The notes under the pieces: generated by a model
Seen by the model: the letters and a program-made list of their open reading frames with translations, nothing else
Databases searched by the model: none
Told to the model about the DNA's origin: nothing
Source of the DNA: Candidatus Doudnabacteria bacterium RIFCSPHIGHO2_02_FULL_42_25
GTDB taxonomy: Bacteria > Patescibacteria > Doudnabacteria > UBA920 > O2-02-FULL-48-8
Reading direction: 5' to 3'
Assembly (NCBI GenBank): GCA_001777665.1
Contig: MFEQ01000006.1
Coordinates: 138,956 to 202,955 of the forward strand
DNA length: 64,000 nt
Shown: in pieces, positions 14,681 through 22,866 of the stretch
Numbering within the stretch: the stretch's first letter is position 1
Layout: each line of letters begins with the position of its first letter
Made by a program: the position numbers and the translations under genes

Positions 14681-15613
14681 TTACTCTTGAAGTCTCTTCA
14701 CTTTGTCCAAGAAATTTTGGAGTTCTTCTTGGGAGAAAAATTCAATAGTGATTTTTCCGGCTTGGCCGCTTTTTTGAACCTTGACTTTGGTCCCAAATTT
14801 GCTGCGTAGATCACTTTCCAAAGCTGCAGACTCAGGATCAACTGGGCCTCGAGGCGCTTTGACCTGTTTCGGACGTTCCAGCATTTCTCGAACTTTGTCT
14901 TCGACTTGGCGCACAGTCATTTGTTGCAGGACGATCATATCGTACAAAGCCAACTGCTTCTCCATTCCTGGTAAAGCCAGGATAGACCGCGCATGCCCTT
15001 CAGTGATTTTACCTTCGGCGAGAGCATTTTGAATTTTCAGTGGCAAATTCAAAAGTCGCAACATATTCGTCACAGTTGTGCGACCCTTACCCACTTTCTT
15101 CGCAACTTCTTCTTGAGTCAGTTTGTACTGATCAATCAATTGTTTATAAGCCAGGGCTTCTTCGATCGGGTCTAGGTTATGACGCTGAATGTTTTCAATC
15201 AAAGCCAATTCCAATTTGTTCTGCTCTTCCAGATAATCGCGAATCACCACAGGGACTTTCGCCAACCCGGCCATTTTTGAAGCACGGAGTCTGCGTTCCC
15301 CGACGATCAACTGAAAAGTGCCATCAGGAAGTGGAACCACAACCAACGGTTGCAGGATGCCGTGTTCTTTGATGGAAGCAGATAATTCAGCTAACTTTTC
15401 ATCGTCAAAGACTCTTCGCGGCTGCCAGGGATTGGGTTTGATAATCTCGACTGGAATTTCCGCCATGCTGACCATGGGCAGATTCTCCGGTACGGCTTCC
15501 TTCACCGGTTCGGCCAGAGGCTCGGCCAATTCCATGGGGCTAGCAGGTGGCAGCTCTGGTGTTTCTACAATTTGAGAAATTGGTTCTAAAGGTTGTTGTG
15601 CTGGTTCATCCAT
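14681..15613 (-). CDS. parB: ParB/Spo0J chromosome-partition protein
   Basis: 310 aa. A proline/glutamate-rich N-terminal tail of about 55 residues precedes the ParB N-terminal domain: IKPNPWQPRRVF (box I), LIVGERRLRASKMAG (CTP-binding box II) and ALIENIQRHNLDPIEEA. The helix-turn-helix follows (LTQEEVAKKVGKGRTTVTNMLRLL) and a C-terminal dimerisation region. It loads at parS sites and slides as a CTP-dependent clamp to organise the origin region. No parA is adjacent and I see no canonical parS in the window, so parA is probably elsewhere. The gene is monocistronic, divergent from tRNA-Leu. Confidence 0.95.
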   Translation of the reverse strand: MDEPAQQPLEPISQIVETPELPPASPMELAEPLAEPVKEAVPENLPMVSMAEIPVEIIKPNPWQPRRVFDDEKLAELSASIKEHGILQPLVVVPLPDGTFQLIVGERRLRASKMAGLAKVPVVIRDYLEEQNKLELALIENIQRHNLDPIEEALAYKQLIDQYKLTQEEVAKKVGKGRTTVTNMLRLLNLPLKIQNALAEGKITEGHARSILALPGMEKQLALYDMIVLQQMTVRQVEDKVREMLERPKQVKAPRGPVDPESAALESDLRSKFGTKVKVQKSGQAGKITIEFFSQEELQNFLDKVKRLQE

Positions 15614-15722
15614 TCGTTTGTTTCTTGATTACAAAATATTACGTAACGATTATAGCATAAAGTTTAAAAAACTATAAGCTTTTCAAAAGCCTTGATTTAA
15701 GTTAGAATATATTGCGAGTTAG

Positions 15723-15807
15723 GCCGGTGTGGCGGAATGGCAGACGCACACGACTCAAAATCGTGCGAGGTTTCCTCATGTGGGTTCGACTCCCTCCACC
15801 GGCACCA
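15723..15807 (+). tRNA. tRNA-Leu(CAA)
   Basis: Acceptor GCCGGTG/CACCGGC, anticodon stem CACGA/TCGTG with loop CTCAAAA (anticodon CAA), a long class II variable arm, discriminator A and encoded CCA. Confidence 0.93.
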
Positions 15808-15836
15808 AAAAGACCCAAAAGGGGCCTTTTTATTTT
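15808..15836. terminator. Bidirectional terminator after tRNA-Leu
   Basis: AAAAAGACCC-AAAA-GGGGCCTTTTT with T-runs on both strands; it overlaps the last codons of the converging PAP2 gene. Confidence 0.75.
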
Positions 15837-16342
15837 TGTTGAAATTTAATTTTATGTAATTTAAGCAGAACCAAACTCACCGCGGCTCCGATAATAGCGC
15901 CGACCAAAATATCAGATGGGTAATGCACTCCGACAAAAATCCTAACAATGGATCCTAAAGTTGCGATTATGAACATTGGCCAGAACCAGCGTGTTCCCCA
16001 GAACGCAAATGCTATACTGAAAAAAATGACAGTGTGGCCGGATGGAAAAGATTTACCACTCCCTTCATCCACTAGCAACTGATGGACATCCAGGACTTCA
16101 AATGGTCTCGGTCGATCGATTAATCTTTTAATAATTTCAACAAGTATGACACGCGAGATCAAAGCAGAAATAAAAGCGATGTAGACACGTTTGCGAAGGT
16201 TCCATTGTTTATTTGCTAACAACCCCCCGATGAAACCTAAGAAAATAAAAATCAAAACTGTTGCTAGAAAAATCCCGAAGCCATCGAGAAAAGAAGATTT
16301 TCCAGCTAGCCCATTGATTGCTTCAAATATAGCGTAGTCCAT
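15830..16342 (-). CDS. PAP2-family membrane phosphatase (undecaprenyl-diphosphatase-like)
   Basis: 170 aa with about five membrane helices. The three PAP2 signature motifs are visible: KRLIDRPRPFEV (K-x6-RP), SFPSGHTVIFFSIAF (PSGH) and VGVHYPSDILVG (SRxxxxxHxxxD type). Members dephosphorylate undecaprenyl diphosphate or phosphatidic acid at the membrane, here most likely lipid-carrier recycling for cell-wall synthesis. The start overlaps the glyA stop by 1 nt, so it is cotranscribed with glyA. Confidence 0.9.
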   Translation of the reverse strand: MDYAIFEAINGLAGKSSFLDGFGIFLATVLIFIFLGFIGGLLANKQWNLRKRVYIAFISALISRVILVEIIKRLIDRPRPFEVLDVHQLLVDEGSGKSFPSGHTVIFFSIAFAFWGTRWFWPMFIIATLGSIVRIFVGVHYPSDILVGAIIGAAVSLVLLKLHKIKFQQK

Positions 16343-17577
16343 TATAGTCCAGGTGCGGGGAAGTTTTTAGTGAACTTTTTGATTTCGTCTTTAACTTTTG
16401 GCGCGACTAAAGGTTCAGTAATTACTGCTGTAATCCACGATGCAATTTTACTCATATCTTTTTCTTTCATACCGCGTGAAGTAACTGCTGGTGTCCCAAT
16501 TCGTATACCAGATGGATCCCATGGTTTTCGTGTATCAAATGGGATCATGCTACGGTTCGTAACAATCCCAGCACTATCAAGTAAATCTTGGGCTTGTTTA
16601 CCCCCAATATTTTTGTTCGTCAAATCCATAATCAACATATGATTATCCGAACCTCCTGAAACTAATTTAAATCCAAAATCCATCAAGGATTTTGCCAATG
16701 CTTTCGAATTTTTTACCACCTGCTCTGCATATTTACGAAAAGCAGCGGTATTCACTTCCTTCATCGCTACGGCCATGGAAGCAATAGCGTTTTCATGTGG
16801 GCCGCCCTGCATCCCAGGAAACACCGCTTTATCGATGGCAACTGCATGTTTTTCTTTACACATGATCAAACCGCCTCGTGGACCTCGCAATGTTTTGTGG
16901 GTAGTAGTAGTGACGACATCGAAAAATGGAATGGGTGAAGCATGTACCCCGGCTGCCACTAACCCACCGATGTGAGAAATGTCTGCCATGGAAACAGCGT
17001 TGACATCTTGGGCGATTTCTTTAAATCGTTTAAAATCAATTTCGCGAGGGTAAGCGGTAAAACCGGAAAGAATTAATTTCGGTCGAACTTTGTCAGCCAT
17101 TTTGGCAATCTCTTCATAATCCAATTTATGACTTTTCGGCGAAACCCCGTAGTGAACAAATTTATACTGTTTGCCAGAAAAATTCACAGGACTGCCGTGA
17201 GTGAGATGTCCGCCATGGTCCAAATTCATAGCCATGACAGTATCCCCAGGACTAAGTAGTGCTGCATAGACTTCCAAATTCATCGGACTTCCCGAATATG
17301 GCTGGACGTTTACATGCCAATCATCGGGTAAATGAAATGCGGCCTTGGTGCGGGCAATGGCCAAATCTTCGATTTGATCGACTATTTCATTACCGGCGTA
17401 ATATCGTTTGTGCGGATAACCTTCGGCGTATTTGTTCGTTAACACTGATCCCAGAGCTTCGAGAACTTCGTCGGAAACATAATTTTCAGAAGCAATCAAT
17501 TCCAAAACATCCGCTTGCCTTTTGCGTTCTTGTAAAATCAAACTATGCAGTTCGGAATCGTTTTGCTTAAGAGACAT
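16342..17577 (-). CDS. glyA: Serine hydroxymethyltransferase
   Basis: 411 aa, normal length. PLP enzyme interconverting serine and glycine with tetrahydrofolate. Visible features: LIASENYVS near the N-terminus, the NKYAEGYPHKRYYAG substrate region, and the PLP-lysine motif VVTTTTHKTLRGPRGG with Lys228. A C-terminal VTSRGM...DM segment completes the fold. One-carbon and glycine supply is a common retained function in reduced genomes. Just downstream of the MFS gene on the same strand. Confidence 0.97.
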   Translation of the reverse strand: MSLKQNDSELHSLILQERKRQADVLELIASENYVSDEVLEALGSVLTNKYAEGYPHKRYYAGNEIVDQIEDLAIARTKAAFHLPDDWHVNVQPYSGSPMNLEVYAALLSPGDTVMAMNLDHGGHLTHGSPVNFSGKQYKFVHYGVSPKSHKLDYEEIAKMADKVRPKLILSGFTAYPREIDFKRFKEIAQDVNAVSMADISHIGGLVAAGVHASPIPFFDVVTTTTHKTLRGPRGGLIMCKEKHAVAIDKAVFPGMQGGPHENAIASMAVAMKEVNTAAFRKYAEQVVKNSKALAKSLMDFGFKLVSGGSDNHMLIMDLTNKNIGGKQAQDLLDSAGIVTNRSMIPFDTRKPWDPSGIRIGTPAVTSRGMKEKDMSKIASWITAVITEPLVAPKVKDEIKKFTKNFPAPGL

Positions 17578-17578
17578 A

Positions 17579-18739
17579 TTATTTTTTAATTAAACTATAT
17601 AACATTGTCAGAGCGCCGACAGCAATAAAAACTTCGATGATTGACCCATTTGAGGTAAGAATCCAAATCGCCAACAATGCCGTGACGACTTTTCCGATAG
17701 CCAGACTAAACTCAAAAAATACCCCGTAGGCGATGGCAAAATCTGGTCCTCTGGCTCCTGCGATTTGAAAAGTCCGATGCAAAAGTGGTACGCCTATAAA
17801 GGCCTTGCCGACTCTGGTGAGGACATCGAAGATCACGACCCCACTAAACGAATTGGCGAAAATCCGGAAGACCCAAGTTAGTCCATAGAATACCGCAGCT
17901 GTTGGCAGTAAATTCAGTTTCTGGTATCGATCGAGTATCCGTCCTAAATATAACATTAACATGACTGCAATCACACTGGCAAACGTCACGATAATCCCAA
18001 TTGATGAAAATTTCGGAACAATTGTAAAAATAAAAATCGGCCACAAAGTCATGAGCATTAAATCTTCAGCATAACCCCAGTACCCAAAAAAGTTCCGTGG
18101 ATATAACCTGAAAATTCGCCAAAAATTTTTAAATCGAAATTCGTGCCTGGTATAAATTTCTGGAGAAAGAAAAAGCGGATATACAGAAATCACAGTCAGA
18201 GTGGCCGCGCATACAAACAAAATCAGAAAACCAAATTGATACGAAATAAATCCCCCCAATATCGGTCCGAGGATCGCTGCGAATTCAATCACTGAAAATA
18301 ATACGCCGACTTCCCGCCCTCGTTGAATTTTTACATTGTTCAAGGCAACATCAGCATTGTAAGGCGGCCAGAACAAAGATTTCTGGAATGCAAATAAAAT
18401 CGGGGCGACATAAAACAACAAAGGTTCGGATTCTATACCATATAGCGTTAACCAATAAGTGATTTGAAAAATCGCGGCATAAAGCATAGCGTGCTTATAG
18501 CCAATGATGCTCGTGACTTTTGTAATTGGAATAACAAACAACGCATACGCCACATAAACCATCAAATAAAAATACATTATATCGACCACCGAATAGCCCA
18601 AAGTAATTAGGTAAATTGGTTCGAAGATATATGCCAAATTTATGGCCAAATTAAAAAGACCGGTATTCCAGTAAAGTTCTTTTACTTCACGATTTAGTTC
18701 ATGGGAAAAGTAATGATATCTTCTGGGTATTAAGAGCAT
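17579..18739 (-). CDS. Major facilitator superfamily-like transporter
   Basis: 386 aa with about twelve hydrophobic segments and short loops, consistent with an MFS permease. FLSPEIYTRHEFRFK marks the central cytoplasmic loop and GRILDRYQK is reminiscent of the family's loop motif. Substrate cannot be read from sequence. The start overlaps the 3' end of the tsaC gene by about 40 nt, and glyA starts 1 nt after the stop, so it is part of a minus-strand string. Confidence 0.75.
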   Translation of the reverse strand: MLLIPRRYHYFSHELNREVKELYWNTGLFNLAINLAYIFEPIYLITLGYSVVDIMYFYLMVYVAYALFVIPITKVTSIIGYKHAMLYAAIFQITYWLTLYGIESEPLLFYVAPILFAFQKSLFWPPYNADVALNNVKIQRGREVGVLFSVIEFAAILGPILGGFISYQFGFLILFVCAATLTVISVYPLFLSPEIYTRHEFRFKNFWRIFRLYPRNFFGYWGYAEDLMLMTLWPIFIFTIVPKFSSIGIIVTFASVIAVMLMLYLGRILDRYQKLNLLPTAAVFYGLTWVFRIFANSFSGVVIFDVLTRVGKAFIGVPLLHRTFQIAGARGPDFAIAYGVFFEFSLAIGKVVTALLAIWILTSNGSIIEVFIAVGALTMLYSLIKK

Positions 18740-19400
18740 TTGCTATTTGTTTCTCTGTTATCGGGCCTACTCTTAATATTTTAGCATCTTTAATCATAGA
18801 AACCACTGTGGATGGTTTAGTTTTCCGGAGTTTGCCACCATCTAGGTAGAAATCGGGCTTTCCGCCAGCTGGCGGATTTGAACTTTGAAATTGCTTTTTT
18901 ACTTGCTCCACCGAATAAGTATTGGGTTGTCCAGAAACATTGGCGGATGTCGTGGTGATCGGTTTACCGAACTTTTTCACGAGTTCTAATGCAATTTTGT
19001 TCTTCGGCCAACGGATGCCCAGTGTTCCAGTTCCGGCTGATAATTTTTTCCAAGACTTCCCTTTTGCCTTAAGTGGCAAAACAATCGTCAAGGGGCCTGG
19101 CCAAAACTTTCGGATTAACTTCTTCGCATCAGGAGTTACCTTCACAATCCGACTTAGCCATTTACTACCATACTCTGTAGTATGATAGTATTCGCCAGGG
19201 ATTATTACATGAGTTGGCTTTCGAAAGTGACGGCCCTTGAGTCGATAAAGTTTGGCCACTGCTTCTGGATTTGTCGCATCAACAGCCAAACCATAAGCGG
19301 TGTCAGTTGGGTAAACGACGATACCACCAGCTTTGAGGATTTTTACAGCGAAAATTATTTCCGCTATTCTTCTCCCCTTGCGGGAGAAGATGTCAGCCAT
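18699..19400 (-). CDS. tsaC: Threonylcarbamoyl-AMP synthase (Sua5/YrdC family)
   Basis: Makes the threonylcarbamoyl-AMP used for t6A37 in ANN-reading tRNAs. Motifs: GGIVVYPTDTAYGLAVDA, KLYRLKGRHFRKP (YrdC KxRxxxKP type), FWPGPLTIVLP, LGIRWP and TTSANVSGQPNT. I start at the ATG at 19400, 233 aa; an in-frame extension to 19490 reads through a repeat. Both the start codon and the first residues (MADIFSRKGRR) lie inside the hairpin end of the DUF559 cassette, so insertion probably replaced the native start. Near the C-terminus, NPPAGG is encoded by a 16-bp palindrome (18861-18876) also found in two other genes. Confidence 0.92.
   Translation of the reverse strand: MADIFSRKGRRIAEIIFAVKILKAGGIVVYPTDTAYGLAVDATNPEAVAKLYRLKGRHFRKPTHVIIPGEYYHTTEYGSKWLSRIVKVTPDAKKLIRKFWPGPLTIVLPLKAKGKSWKKLSAGTGTLGIRWPKNKIALELVKKFGKPITTTSANVSGQPNTYSVEQVKKQFQSSNPPAGGKPDFYLDGGKLRKTKPSTVVSMIKDAKILRVGPITEKQIANALNTQKISLLFP
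18861..18876. repeat. Palindrome TCCGCCAGCTGGCGGA inside tsaC
   Basis: Perfect 16-bp palindrome, in frame. Identical copies lie inside the Xer gene (41080-41095) and the copper ATPase gene (57707-57722). Confidence 0.9.
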
Positions 19401-19435
19401 TTCGGCTTTTGACAAGCCGGCTGACAGATGAGGGG
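19369..19435. repeat. Left hairpin end of the DUF559 cassette
   Basis: CTTCTCCCC-TTGC-GGGAGAAG hairpin, then GATGTC, a variable middle and GACAGATGAGGG. The inverse order recurs at 19771-19837, so the two form ~67-bp terminal inverted repeats. Confidence 0.85.
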
Positions 19436-19764
19436 GAGTTGAGGTAGTCTTTGATTTTATTAATAAGCTGTTTTTCATGTTTAAGTTCACTATTCCAAAA
19501 CCTAAGAACGATAAAACCTTGAGATTCTAAATGCTTACCCCTTGTTGTATCTTTTATTTTTGCTTCAGCTTGACGGTGAGGATTACCGTCCAGCTCAATA
19601 ATTAACCTTTTTTCAAAACAACAAAAATCAACTATGTAATTATCTATCCAAACCTGTCTTCTGAACTTATACCCCAGCTGACGATCTTTAATTAAAAACC
19701 AGAGTCTCTTCTCTTCAGGTGTTTGTTGCTTTCGTAATTCTTTTGATAACTTAGCCTTTGGCAT
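19393..19764 (-). CDS. DUF559 (Vsr-like endonuclease fold) protein
   Basis: 123 aa. RRQVWIDNYIVDFCCFEKRLIIELDG contains the D-x(n)-E-x-D catalytic pattern of the restriction-endonuclease-like fold, and GFIVLRFWNSEL the following conserved strand. These stand-alone proteins are related to very-short-patch repair nucleases; their biological role is not settled. The gene is framed by inverted hairpin repeats, its last codons are encoded by the left repeat, and the unit sits between tsaC and leuS. This suggests a small mobile cassette. Confidence 0.88.
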   Translation of the reverse strand: MPKAKLSKELRKQQTPEEKRLWFLIKDRQLGYKFRRQVWIDNYIVDFCCFEKRLIIELDGNPHRQAEAKIKDTTRGKHLESQGFIVLRFWNSELKHEKQLINKIKDYLNSPSSVSRLVKSRNG

Positions 19765-19770
19765 ATAACA

Positions 19771-19837
19771 CCCTCATCTGTCCGAGCACAAATATATTCT
19801 TACAATCGGACATCTTCTCCCGTCAAGGGAGAAGATG
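19771..19837. repeat. Right hairpin end of the DUF559 cassette
   Basis: CCCTCATCTGTC, a variable middle, GACATCTTCTCCC-GTCAA-GGGAGAAG. The 12-bp CCCTCATCTGTC is the exact inverse of the left end, and the hairpin part matches at about 23 of 25 positions. Confidence 0.85.
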
Positions 19838-19846
19838 ATTTGTAAT

Positions 19847-22753
19847 TTACTTAACCACGAAATTTATCAATTTATCCTGAACGAAAATCTCTTTGACTAT
19901 TTGTTTGCCTTCCAGGTGACGCTTGACGTTTGGATCTACTATCACTTTTAATCGAACTTCGTCTTGGGAGGTGCCTACAGGAAAATCCAAAGTCGCCCGA
20001 ACCCGGCCCAAAACTTGTACAACTATTTTTACGTTTTTATCTTCAGTCATTTTTTCATCAAACTTTGGCCAGGGTTGTGTATGGATAGAATCTGTCTGCC
20101 CAAGTTGGCTCCATAATTCCTCTGTGATGTGGGGAGCGAAAGGTGCTAGTAAAATCAAAAATGTTTCCCAGTTTGCTTTCGACATCTGTTTATTTTCATT
20201 CAGGAATTCCATAAACGCCGCAATTGATGTGTTGAATTTAAAATTCGGAATATCTGAAGTGATTTTTTTGATGAGTTTGTGTAACCCCATCTCGACCGAC
20301 GGGAGAGATCGCTCTTGAGAGGGATTTCTCACTTCGTTCGAAATGGTTCTAAAAACCTTATCTAAGAACCTTCTAGCGCCGATTAGACCTTTGGTATTCC
20401 AAGGCTGACCATCTTCAAACGGTCCCATGAACATTTCATATATACGCATGGAATCAGCACCCACACTTTCCACCACTTCGTCAGGATTGACTACATTACC
20501 CCTACTCTTACTCATTTTCTGACCATCCGCCCCTTGGATCAATCCGAGATGACGAAGTTTATTAAAGGGTTCTGCAACTTTCACAAATCCAGCGTCAAAC
20601 AAAAATTTTGTTAAAAACCGGGAATAAAGTAAGTGAAGTGTTGCGTGTTCGGGTCCGATGACATAAAGATCCACTGGCATCCAATGATCGACTTTTGACT
20701 GTTCAAAAATTTCTTGGTCATTATGCGGATCAGTATATCGCAAATAATACCAAGAAGAATCAAAGAAAGTATCGAGAGTCTCTGGTTCTCTTTTGGCAGG
20801 TCCGCCACAATTCGGACAACTAACATTTAAGAATTGTTCTGAACTGGCGAGCGGAGGCATTCCTTTGGGGCGAAAATCGACATCGTCCGGCAGAACCACT
20901 GGTAAATCTTTTTCAGGGACTGGATGAATTCCACATTTTTCGCAATTGATCATCGGGATGGGCACGCCCCAATATCGCTGCCTGGAGATAGACCAATCAC
21001 GGAGTCGATACTGAACTTTAGGTGTACCGAAATCTTTAGCCATTTGAGATCTAATCGTCGAGGAACTAACATCATTGTATTTCCCAGAATTCATAATCCG
21101 ACCTTCGCGAGTATAAGGTAGTCTGCGATCACCTTCATCATTCACCACCCGAACAATTGGCAATTCAAATTTTTTCGCAAATTCAAAGTCACGCTCATCG
21201 TGTGCCGGGACAGCCATAATCGCTCCTGATCCATAAGTCGACAACACATAATCCGCAACCCAGATTTGAATTTTATCTTTCGTTGCCGGGTTAATCGCAA
21301 AAGCCCCAGTGAATACTCCGGTTTTATCTTTTTCTAGAGCAGTGCGTTCTAGTTCAGTTTTCTTAGCTGCACTTTCTACGTAGTTAACTACGTAGTTTTT
21401 CTGTTCTTTGGTCGTAATCTGGCTAACTAGAGGATGTTCTGGAGCCAAAACCATATACGTCGCACCAAAAATTGTATCCGGCCGGGTCGTGAAAACTTTT
21501 ATTTTTGGTAAAACAACTTTGAGCAACTCTGGTTCTTGTAGATCAGTAAAATGTTGTTTAGACGCAGTAGTTTCAAAAAACCCTGAACCAAGCTTCTCTT
21601 TTAAGAATTTTAAATACTCTCCCCGTTTCTTGTCCTCTAACAAATCAGATACCACGGTTCGAAATTTCGTTAACTCTTTTACTTTCTCATAATCGATATC
21701 CCAACTAAAGTTTTTCCAAAACGGTCGTTCTATAGAGCCTGGGAATGTTTTATCAGTAGCAGAAGCAATCAAAATTAATCCCATAATACGACTGTTGTGT
21801 CTCATTAGCACTTTTTGCGCGACAACACAACCTAAACTATGACCAACGATAATTGTATTCTTATCAATTTTACAATTTTGTAAAACAAAATTAACTTGCT
21901 CTTCCTCTTTAGGATCATTGCTATTTGGCATTTCAGGAGCTTGAACTTTATACCCTTTACTCTCAATTTCTTGCTTCAACCAAGGAATAAAATTTTTGCC
22001 TGGCAAACCAGTATAGCCGTGCAGAATCAAAAAATTTGGCTCGGATTCAAAGTCAACTTTGAAATCAATATCAGCACCTTCAGACCGGCCGATCCAGTTC
22101 TTTTGCATTTGCTTCGTGGCTTCCGGCCAGTCCAGTCCGTCTAAGTCCGCGAGCAGTCTGTCCGCATAGTCCGTGATTTTGAGAAACCACTGTTCCATTT
22201 CTTTCTGGATGACCACTGTACCACAACGATCGCACTTACCATCTATTACCTGTTCATTAGCCAGAACTGTTTGATCGTTTGGACACCAGTTGATTTTGGC
22301 TTTGGCGCGATAAGCTAACCCTTTCTTATAGAGCTGGATAAATAACCACTGAGTCCATTTGTAATAATCCGGGCTCGATGTATTGATTTCTCGATCCCAA
22401 TCATAAGACAGTCCAAACATCTGGACTTGGCGTTTGAAATTGGCAATATTTTCCGCTGCAACTTCTTTTGGATTCTTCCCGACCTTGATCGCATAATTTT
22501 CTGTAGGCAACCCAAAAGCATCCCAACCCATGGTGTAGAGCACTTCTTTACCATTGGCACGCGTAAATCTAGCATGAATGTCTTCCGCGATATAACCTTT
22601 CGGATGCCCGACATGAAGACCTGCTGCTGATGGGTAAGGGAAAGTTTCTAATTGATAGAACTTGGGCTTCTTTGAATCATCCTTGGCTTGATAAAGTTTA
22701 TTATCTGCCCAAAATTTTTGCCATTTTGATTCTATTTCTTTGTGGTTATACAT
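19847..22753 (-). CDS. leuS: Leucyl-tRNA synthetase with an alpha/beta-hydrolase inserted in the editing domain
   Basis: 968 aa from the ATG at 22753 (AGGAG upstream); usual LeuRS is about 800-860. Catalytic motifs are intact: HVGH at residues 47-50 and KMSKS near the C-terminal side, plus the zinc-type CDRCG knuckle and the anticodon-binding tail. The CP1 editing domain begins NWIGRSEGADIDFKV and resumes IKVFTTRPDTIFG. Between them, residues ~235-416 form a separate RBBP9/YdeN-like alpha/beta-hydrolase: FLILHGYTG, IIVGHSLGCVVAQK (Ser306), FRTVVSD (Asp370), KQHFTDLQEPELL (His401). All triad residues are present, so the insert may be active. Upstream, a duplicated copy of the gene start is split off by a palindromic element. 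Confidence 0.97.
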   Translation of the reverse strand: MYNHKEIESKWQKFWADNKLYQAKDDSKKPKFYQLETFPYPSAAGLHVGHPKGYIAEDIHARFTRANGKEVLYTMGWDAFGLPTENYAIKVGKNPKEVAAENIANFKRQVQMFGLSYDWDREINTSSPDYYKWTQWLFIQLYKKGLAYRAKAKINWCPNDQTVLANEQVIDGKCDRCGTVVIQKEMEQWFLKITDYADRLLADLDGLDWPEATKQMQKNWIGRSEGADIDFKVDFESEPNFLILHGYTGLPGKNFIPWLKQEIESKGYKVQAPEMPNSNDPKEEEQVNFVLQNCKIDKNTIIVGHSLGCVVAQKVLMRHNSRIMGLILIASATDKTFPGSIERPFWKNFSWDIDYEKVKELTKFRTVVSDLLEDKKRGEYLKFLKEKLGSGFFETTASKQHFTDLQEPELLKVVLPKIKVFTTRPDTIFGATYMVLAPEHPLVSQITTKEQKNYVVNYVESAAKKTELERTALEKDKTGVFTGAFAINPATKDKIQIWVADYVLSTYGSGAIMAVPAHDERDFEFAKKFELPIVRVVNDEGDRRLPYTREGRIMNSGKYNDVSSSTIRSQMAKDFGTPKVQYRLRDWSISRQRYWGVPIPMINCEKCGIHPVPEKDLPVVLPDDVDFRPKGMPPLASSEQFLNVSCPNCGGPAKREPETLDTFFDSSWYYLRYTDPHNDQEIFEQSKVDHWMPVDLYVIGPEHATLHLLYSRFLTKFLFDAGFVKVAEPFNKLRHLGLIQGADGQKMSKSRGNVVNPDEVVESVGADSMRIYEMFMGPFEDGQPWNTKGLIGARRFLDKVFRTISNEVRNPSQERSLPSVEMGLHKLIKKITSDIPNFKFNTSIAAFMEFLNENKQMSKANWETFLILLAPFAPHITEELWSQLGQTDSIHTQPWPKFDEKMTEDKNVKIVVQVLGRVRATLDFPVGTSQDEVRLKVIVDPNVKRHLEGKQIVKEIFVQDKLINFVVK

Positions 22754-22865
22754 GAATTCTCCTGCCCGCCCGCAACGCCTGAGCAAGACCGCAAGCAAAA
22801 AAATCAGGCTTGCGATGGCGGGCGGGCCATTTCTTTTCTATTTCTTTGTGATTATAAGCTTCCAT
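22746..22865 (-). pseudogene. Displaced 5' copy of leuS interrupted by a palindromic element
   Basis: An ATG at 22865 opens a 39-codon frame beginning MEAYNHKEIEKKW, nearly identical to the start of the LeuRS now used (MYNHKEIESKWQ). It then runs through the GC-rich palindromic repeat to TAA at 22746. A segment of about 30 nt (TATAAYCACAAAGAAATAGAA...AAATGG) is thus duplicated on both sides of the repeat. I infer insertion of the element into the leuS 5' end with a target duplication, leaving leuS a new start. It could now act as an upstream frame. Confidence 0.6.
22761..22828. repeat. Dispersed GC-rich palindromic element, copy 1
   Basis: CCTGCCCGCCCGCAACGCC ... GGCGGGCGGGCC with inner GCAAG/CTTGC arms, about 68 bp. 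An inverted copy lies at 52979-53042. Highly GC-rich compared with its surroundings. Confidence 0.85.
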
Positions 22866-22866
22866 A

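Noticed and set aside
14500..15720. parS sites around parB
   Set aside because: No sequence close to TGTTTCACGTGAAACA was found by reading the region; the GTTTGC dyads belong to attenuator-like leaders.
22753..22798. LeuRS N-terminal extension MLAVLLRRCGRAGEF
   Set aside because: These residues come from the palindromic element; the ATG at 22753 has the AGGAG site and matches the family start.
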